This document shows positions 58,001 through 64,000 of a stretch of 64,000 bases of DNA, in pieces. Source of the stretch: Ashinkailepas kermadecensis (lineage: Eukaryota; Arthropoda; Thecostraca; Neolepadidae); the NCBI GenBank assembly GCA_034440615.1, contig JAOTOM010005137.1, positions 350,001 through 414,000 of the forward strand, given 5' to 3'. Below the pieces are notes generated by a model that saw only the letters and a list, made by a program, of their open reading frames with translations, was not told the origin of the DNA and did not search any database. The position numbers and the translations under genes are program-made. Each line of letters opens with the position of its first letter. Position 1 is the stretch's first letter.

Positions 58001-61000
58001 AAGTCTAGATCGGATATTTTTACGCGAAGTTTTCAACCGAATCACGTCACGGAGAACAAAGTGAGTGCTTGTGGCAATAAACTGAACGATTTTGAAGAAA
58101 ATATGAAGCTCAAAAAGGTAGATAACCTATTATGGTGGTAATGCAACAGCTAACCTTTATCTTTCAAATCCAGGGCATTGTGGTGTCGTGTGAACAAACA
58201 GCAAAAGCTTGTACAATGTTTTTTTTAGTAAAACGTGTGAAATATTGGGAAGGGTCATGGCATAAAATATGTGCCTTAGCTGGACACCATGGCTTCCCCT
58301 CCAGTGAAAGAGAAGCTGTTTATACATTCAAATTTCTTTTATATTTTATTCCACAGTGGGATAACTGACATTCCATGGTAATGCTACATTGTAAGCTGTA
58401 CCCCAATGTTGTACTAACTTGATAATTGATTGATGAATCATGACAAGCTTAGTTTATTTATTGAGCATTAATTTCTCAGTACATGATAGTTAAAATACCT
58501 ACATGAGGAAATAGGGGAAGGGGGGTATCTGAACATGTTCCATTTCCCCAACACCTTCATTTCGACGTATCTCATGTATTCCCCTACATGGGGATGTGTG
58601 TGAAATGTGTGCATACGTTGATGATATTTTGGCTGATGTCAAGACCTCTAATCAGCATTGTGATGGAAAAGATTGAGTATGATGCCTCATGCAAATGCTG
58701 CCATGTGTTGCTGATGTCAATGGAGATATTACGAGAAGGGACTGCTATCAAATAGCAAATTAAATGCATTGACCACAACATATGGTTTTTAGATGAGGTA
58801 CAGGTTTTCAGGTTGATTATGTAGGTGCATGGAATGCCAGGCATGTTGTGGAATTCTAATGGGCCTTCTTACCTTTTGTAGCAGTCAATGTAATCAATTA
58901 TCAATAGGTGTAGGAAGACATGATGCTCTCCACAAGTGTAGGCTTGTGTGATACATCATACGCGGGTGTAGAGCCAGACTGCAAAGTATGGCCAACTGCT
59001 TGACGAGGCACACCAGCCTCAGAAAATCCACACCCAAATGCAACAGGTCAAAGATAGGCATCAGGGAGATGAAATACATGAACCTGATGGAATATAACTT
59101 GAGGTAAGAAAATCAAGAGGCCTTGGGCAAGTACCTTTTCTACACCACCACATTGTCCATGTCCAATCAATAAATATGTACATGCAACATGATTAAAGCG
59201 CAAACAATCTCCCTCATTTCCTACCCCAGTATTTTGAATGAATGAGACACACCTTAACTAGGCAGCTGGGTTTTTGTGCATGAAACAAGTTTGACAGCTA
59301 CCAATGAAAACAAATGTGGTGCTCTGTTTATTTTTGACCATCTCGGCACGCAGCATCGCTCCACGGCTTCCTCATCTTATTTGAACTTGGAAGGCCGATG
59401 AATATCGTGTCTGGCTTACTGAAAGTTGTATTTTTACACCTTGGCACAAAGCAAGTATAATAGCGGCGTTTTCTGCGATCCATTGTCTCGACGGTCGTAT
59501 GCCATTTAAGCTAAAACAGTCACGATTAATCCAAACTCGGCAGCGTCCAATACGCAAAATCGAATGCCCGGCATTCGACCTTCGCTCCCCTCGACATACG
59601 TGACGTCACATATATTTTGACCAATCACAAAGGGAGACATTCTGAAGTGATTTTTGAATTATTTAAGTGCATTAAGGACTTTAAAAAATTAATGAATGCC
59701 ACCATCGTATTTAGAATTAAAAATCACTAGTGAAACTTGAAAAAATACGGTTTGTCCCGACATGAAACATGTCCATTATATTGCTATTTTGGGGTCACTA
59801 ATATGGAAGTGTCAGGGCTGTTTTTTTTTGTATTCAGTGGTAATGTTTGGATACATGTTGCAACTTTTGGACACGTTTGTTGTTCATTCCATTTTTAAAG
59901 AGCATGGCTCGCAATAATTATGCATTGTGTTCTCGTTTTGTTCAAGCGTGATAGCCCAGCAATTGAAACGCTAAACGATCTACCATGGTCGATTCGCCCT
60001 AAAACCCTAATCACACACACACACCAAACAATGCTGCACTTTAAATGTCGGATATTTCGCTGCGGGCTCAGAAAAGTAATTCCTACAAAGACACATTATA
60101 TGCGCGGTAGTTGTCTACTAGATGATAGTCTCTAAACTATTTCAGTTAGTGACATTGATGAATTGGTCGTCTAATTTGTGTACATCATGCTTTAAAAAGG
60201 CGTCCTAGCGACACAATGTGGGAACTGAGAAATTTCAAGTAATTCGGCCTGCCATTACAGGCCAGCAGTCGTCATTGTCCTGCAGCGTTTAGAAAAAGCA
60301 GCGACTCCATCCCTCACCTACCGGAAATGTATGATTACGAGCGAGGGTGAAGCTCGAAGCTCGAAGTCTTCCCTTGTGTATACACTAGAAAGTCTATCCG
60401 GGTGGCCCGATCCGAACTGACCTGACAGTTACGCCTGATAAAACGTATTGCTGTTTCCGTTACAACGTGTGAGGTTCCTGATCTCTACTCATCATCATAC
60501 CAGCTCATTAAACTTTGATTCTGATGACTTGTCACAGTATTTCTTCTGCGGTGGCCGCCTTTTTGTTCAGAGGACTGGTTTTGTGGCGCCACTTGCAGCG
60601 GCGGGCACCAGGTGGCGCTGCGTGTCGCGCCACGCCACCTGCACTGGCTGTGACCATTCCACCACATTACTCTGCCGAAAATCGTATGAGACCTGGTCAT
60701 GCACCTGCAGCACAGAAGCTGTGTTGTCAGCTTGTTGCCCTTGCTCCTCCAATGCCCCTAATGGTGTTTTGAAGTGGTTGTTCACTCGGCGCGAAATTAT
60801 CCAAGTAGCCGGCGCGCTTTAAAGCACCAGTCAACCACCATCACCACCACAGTATTGGCGACATTGAGCCGATTTCGTCATTCATGACAATTTCCTGGAA
60901 GTAAGACTGTTTCCTCTCCCCTTCTCCCTTCTCCTCTCCTTCCTCTCCTTCCATCCTCTTTCGCTTTCCATTTTCCTCTCTTCCTCCCCTTCTCTATATA

Positions 61001-62167
61001 TCACTCTCACTCACTCACTCGCTATATTACCATTGCAGTTGATGCGCCCTTTAAACCCAAATAACTCACTCATTAATTAATTCATTGATTCACTCAGACC
61101 AGCGTCTCATGTCCCCCTTCTCTTCTCCAAGTTTCTATGTTTGTGATAGAAATGCACTTTAAAATCGATTCCTGCCATTCACTGCTAATGCCGTTAATGT
61201 GCACTCCTCTTAAGAAGTGGAGGGCATGCAGCTCGGCTTCGTGCTTTAGGTGCCATAGTTAATGCCGGCTTGTTTTCAGCTAACCATCGACATTGGAACT
61301 GAGGTCCGCTACCAGAATAAAATGCTAAAAGACATGGTAAGTTACAAATTCTTTGTATATGTGTTTGTGCATATCGGTTTCTGTGGTTAGTTCATCAGGG
61401 AACTATTTTGTTTCAGTCCCTTAAACGGCAAATTCATACTCAAGTAATTTATCAAAGGAAATGTGTATCAAAGTGTATCATTGTCACGAGACGTGCTGCG
61501 GTATGCCCTGCGCTAGCTGGTCCCGAACGTACATCTTCCCGCTGGAACCGTTATCCCTTGCCTTTGCCCATCATATAACCTCTTGTCGAGACGTGCACGA
61601 CTTGTTCGACGTAATCCCACAATTGGAAAATTTTTTGTTATGTGCCTACTTCAAAATAAACCTGAAGCCAAAAGATCTCAATAATTACTTGATAAAAATA
61701 TGGAGCCGCGATCCAGCTAGCGTGCCATAACAGATAATCTGTCTCGTCCACTGGCACATGGGTATCACGTTCAAATACTGAACCGAATGATCTTTCCAAC
61801 TTCGTTGCATTTTTTCTGGTGTGTTCAGCAATTCCGAGAGATCGATGCGTGTCGGTTCGATCCCCGGCCCTAAGAAACGCTCACCGTAAGTCTCGTAATT
61901 CTTAATGATTAACACCAAAGCTCCACCAATGTCAGTTTTGCTCGTCCGCCCCACCTAGCGTGCGTTATTGCAGCTTGAGGCTGCCTGTAACAAGTGTGCA
62001 CCTGGTCGCAGGATGACGAGTTCGACTCCACCGGCGGCCTGCTGGGCAACTCAATGAAGCGCGTGATGAGGATGGCACGCTCTGGGCACAACCGATACAT
62101 CTTCTATCTCTTCCTCTTCGCACTGTTTGTGTTCTTTGTCATCTGGCTGATGATGAAGTATCGGTAA
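55021..62167 (+). CDS. BET1: BET1, ER-Golgi SNARE (four coding exons)
   Basis: Joining 55021-55042, 57276-57370, 61280-61336 and 62012-62167 gives a 109-residue protein, against 118 in human BET1. It begins MRRPNYPADEHRLRG. The SNARE motif spans about residues 25-82: 'EEENDLLENELKGKVSALKS', 'LTIDIGTEVRYQNKMLKDM' with the zero-layer Gln at residue 51, and 'DDEFDSTGGLLGNSMKRVM'. A C-terminal membrane anchor covers residues 87-106 (YIFYLFLFALFVFFVIWLMM), followed by KYR-stop. All junctions are GT-AG and phases agree. BET1 is the Qc-type SNARE that, with syntaxin-5 and partners, fuses COPII vesicles with the early Golgi. The N-terminal tail is shorter and unlike the vertebrate one. The call is firm. 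Confidence 0.95.
55043..57275 (+). other. BET1 intron 1
   Basis: 2.2 kb, no other exon recognised. A minus-strand 'ggctttgaacttgagaccc' near 55883-55865 vaguely resembles a B box. Confidence 0.8.
57276..57370 (+). CDS. BET1: BET1 exon 2
   Basis: 95 bp between ttccag and gtaaga. It completes the Ala codon and encodes the N-terminal half of the SNARE motif (..EEENDLLENELKGKVSALKS), which aligns to the vertebrate EEEN..L..SL..KV.A.KSL segment. Confidence 0.95.
59328..59483 (-). pseudogene. THAP-type zinc-finger exon or remnant, antisense in BET1 intron 2
   Basis: ATG at 59483 opens 51 codons beginning MDRRKRRYYTCFVPRCKNTT, then 'FSKPDTIFIGLP' and 'KMRKPWSDAACRDG', and a stop at 59330-59328. 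The C-x4-C pair, the F-x-x-L/P-P and the invariant Trp with 'A.RD' match the first half of a THAP domain, a DNA-binding zinc finger of transposases and transcription factors. A possible GT donor after 59339 would end the exon where THAP genes often have an intron. The second half (Cys/His, AVPTIF) was not found, so it is a partial gene, one exon of a gene on the minus strand, or a transposon relic. Confidence 0.65.
60900..61020 (+). repeat. Polypyrimidine tract
   Basis: About 100 bp of almost pure C/T on the plus strand (cctctcc/cttctc), ending in (actc)n. It lies about 260 bp before the BET1 exon 3 acceptor. It may form triplex DNA. Confidence 0.85.
61033..61066 (+). mobile_element. Second copy of the retroposon 3' end
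   Basis: 'ttgcagttgatgcgcccttt' then 'aaacccaaataact' matches the insertion at 54062-54095 at 32 of 34 positions and in the same orientation. It is followed by 'cactcattaattaattcatt'. Confidence 0.75.
61280..61336 (+). CDS. BET1: BET1 exon 3
   Basis: 57 bp between tttcag and gtaagt, phase 0 at both ends. It encodes LTIDIGTEVRYQNKMLKDM, the centre of the SNARE motif including the zero-layer Gln. Confidence 0.96.
61337..62011 (+). other. BET1 intron 3
   Basis: 675 bp. A B-box-like GGTTCGATCCCC lies at 61854-61865 but no tRNA fold is evident. Confidence 0.8.
62012..62167 (+). CDS. BET1: BET1 exon 4
   Basis: It starts after gtcgcag and encodes DDEFDSTGGLLGNSMKRVMR, a short basic linker and the membrane anchor, ending at TAA 62165-62167. 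Confidence 0.96.
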   Translation, partial: DDEFDSTGGLLGNSMKRVMRMARSGHNRYIFYLFLFALFVFFVIWLMMKYR

Positions 62168-63339
62168 CGACTACCGTATATTTTGCATAGGATATGGAAT
62201 TATTTTGATGGTGAGAATGGTTCTTGGTACACGTTCCTGTTGCATGATTCATGGAGCTGGAAAATTGGAACCGATCAGCATATTGGTATATGTTAAGTGC
62301 TCTTGCCATTGCCTTGTGAATGACTAATGCTATAATCACAAGTGGGATTTCAAGTATCGCATACCTTACGTCATTCCTGAATTTGTATGAGATGTGATAG
62401 GCTATTTTCGAGGTGACTTGATAGCTACTCACTACTATATTCAATTTTACTTGTTCGTAGTTATTGTTGGCACTTCAACCAGATACACGAGTATAAGTGT
62501 TTGGTGTAACAGAGCTCAATGCGTCCCATTGTACCAAATGCGTCATTTACATAGATCTGCGTTATGATCTTAAGATGGCCGTTCAAAATACATATTTATA
62601 TTCGCTGCACTCATTTACCATTGCTTGGTACAGCTCATAGAGCAGGGAAAATATTTGTTTTGCCATGTATTTGGTATGGTCAGCGCATTCCCATTGGTAC
62701 GAAGATGTCATCCAATAATTATCCGAGCCCTCTGATGGTTTCCGAAGATGCAAAATGGCGATTCTCTAGATTTGTCTATTATAGAAAATACACAATCGCC
62801 GCCGGAATGGTAGTGTGGGGGGGTATTTTTGTATTGTAGAGATCCACGATATACAAGATACATCTAAGCTTACTATGCTCAGTTTCAAGTTTGTGTAGGT
62901 TTGTTCGACGCTGCACCACAGAGCTAAGCAATTTGGCATCTTATTCTCATCTTTGATAGCAAACATTCTATGGTTTTGTTGATATGAAGCACCGAACCGA
63001 AAATGAATGTTGTTGACGCCCAGAAGGTTTTATGACCAACTGATCTTCTCTGAGACCCTAAATACACCATATTTGTGTGGCGTGTTCAGCATCTTGCGTC
63101 ATGTTGTGTTGAAATCCGATCTTGTCAGATTTTCAACAATTTTTAGGGACATCCATTGCTACCTGCGCTCATTTGAGAAATTGTCCGCAGGAGCGTAACT
63201 GTGAAGAACGTATTTGGAGGGCTGAGCAATGCTAAGACTTTCTTCTTCAAAGCACATGGCAGGCTGGGGGCAGGGGGCAGGCCCATAGGATTTGATGTTA
63301 GAATGTACATGTATTTGACGGACTAAACCCTTCCAAGGA
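62168..63339. other. BET1 3'UTR and downstream sequence
   Basis: No AATAAA signal was evident immediately after the stop. AT-rich unique sequence with no further exon recognised. Confidence 0.4.
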
Positions 63340-64000
63340 GATGGGAAATTCCGCGCATGAAAGACTGCACGTTTTTCCTGGAGGGCATGGTCTTGTTGCG
63401 GCGATCACAGACGGTTGCGGTTCGTCCCGGGGTGCCTGATTTAGGTGCCTCTAGTCGAACGAGTCGCGTTGGGTCGGGTGACACGTCGTCCTACGACACC
63501 ACGGGCCGACGTTCCAATCTCATCGGTACCTGGGACCCCTCAGACTTTCCCATGCGAGGGTTTCAGGTGAGGTGATGGGGCCGCCTCCCGTCCCTTCTCG
63601 TGAAGGCGAGAGGCTTCCCCACCGCTGGTCCCCAATTTGAGGACGCAAGCGGTCTCCCCTTGGTTGGGTTCACCTCGTGGTGGTGGAACCCCTGGGTCCC
63701 GGCCACGGGCGCATTCGGCGTCCGCAGATGCCAATTTCCACTCTGGTGGATCCTGATCTTACCACATGCTAGTCAAAACTAATGTGATATTTGTATTGAA
63801 ATCTGGAACAGGGATGCCATGTGGCAGGTGAAGTCTGTACGTCTAGACAGGACCACCACCTTCTAGATACTTTTATGACCACCAACTTCTAGATACTTGT
63901 ATGACATTTACGCTAACCGTTTTACAATGGAACTGTAGAGGTATTGGAACCAGTGCCATGATCTCCAGATCGTTTTAATTCGGCATGGCCCTCTACCGGT
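63340..64000 (+). mobile_element. 5' part of a LINE, cut by the window edge
   Basis: A GC-rich leader (63400-63730) is followed by ATG 63901 encoding MTFTLTVLQWNCRGIG, the classic start of an APE-type LINE endonuclease (LQWNCRG). The frame closes at TAA 63976-63978. A neighbouring frame continues 'CHDLQIVLIRHGPLP', which fits the next endonuclease segment, so a one-base frameshift is likely. The rest lies beyond 64000. Confidence 0.7.

Larger units (their letters stand above)
57371..61279 (+). other. BET1 intron 2
   Basis: 3.9 kb. It contains an antisense THAP-like exon (59328-59483), a pyrimidine-rich tract at about 60900-61020 and a second copy of a retroposon 3' end at 61033-61066. A GC-rich patch at 60540-60700 has open frames but no recognised domain. 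Confidence 0.85.

Noticed and set aside
60448..60822. A 124-codon plus-strand frame in BET1 intron 2, with open frames on the other strand
   Set aside because: No recognised domain, and all frames are open because of local GC-rich composition.
61840..61875. A tRNA gene or SINE in BET1 intron 3 suggested by ggttcgatcccc
   Set aside because: Only a B-box-like string; upstream sequence does not fold as a tRNA.

Overview
The window looks like a stretch of a nuclear animal genome. Genes are split into short exons with GT-AG introns. Two animal gene families are recognisable: the SNARE BET1 and the intracellular fatty-acid-binding proteins (FABP). Most of the rest is decayed non-LTR retrotransposons, non-autonomous DNA transposons, a tRNA-derived SINE and many GC-rich minisatellites. 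The LINE type (apurinic endonuclease, reverse transcriptase and RNase H, preceded by a zinc-knuckle ORF1) and the style of the repeats fit a marine invertebrate, perhaps a mollusc or another lophotrochozoan. That placement is inference only. Nothing bacterial or viral was seen.

Layout. 0.5-4.1 kb holds 31-, 65- and 62-bp minisatellites. 6.4-8.3 kb is the 3' part of a CR1-like LINE (minus strand) with a TTAA-flanked MITE nested in its 3'UTR. 8.55-9.14 kb is a 36/28-bp array with a 208-bp higher-order period. 11.7-15.7 kb is a minisatellite field that grades from badly decayed to almost perfect 21-bp units. 18.1-19.3 kb carries exons 1 and 2 of a FABP gene (minus strand); its exon-1 splice donor lies inside a triplicated 51-bp repeat. 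20-28 kb holds a hAT-like MITE, a SINE, four more minisatellites and a 1.5-kb compound microsatellite. 28.3-34.0 kb is a near full-length but inactivated LINE (minus strand), followed by an RNase H remnant of another LINE. 35.4-36.7 kb is a 45/46-bp array. 45.3-50.1 kb carries exons 1-3 of a second FABP gene (minus strand) with a CR1-like LINE fragment in intron 2. 52.7-53.1 kb is a MITE with 56-bp inverted ends and a perfect 8-bp target duplication. 55.0-62.2 kb is the complete four-exon BET1 gene (plus strand), with an antisense THAP-like exon in intron 2. The last 0.7 kb is the 5' part of another LINE.

The three genes do not form an obvious functional unit. The FABPs are a dispersed same-strand pair of paralogues (cytosolic lipid carriers); BET1 acts in ER-to-Golgi vesicle fusion. 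Every open frame longer than about 200 codons lies in tandem repeats, except the LINE ORFs. No complete FABP gene could be assembled: exon 4 of one and exons 3-4 of the other were not found by eye.
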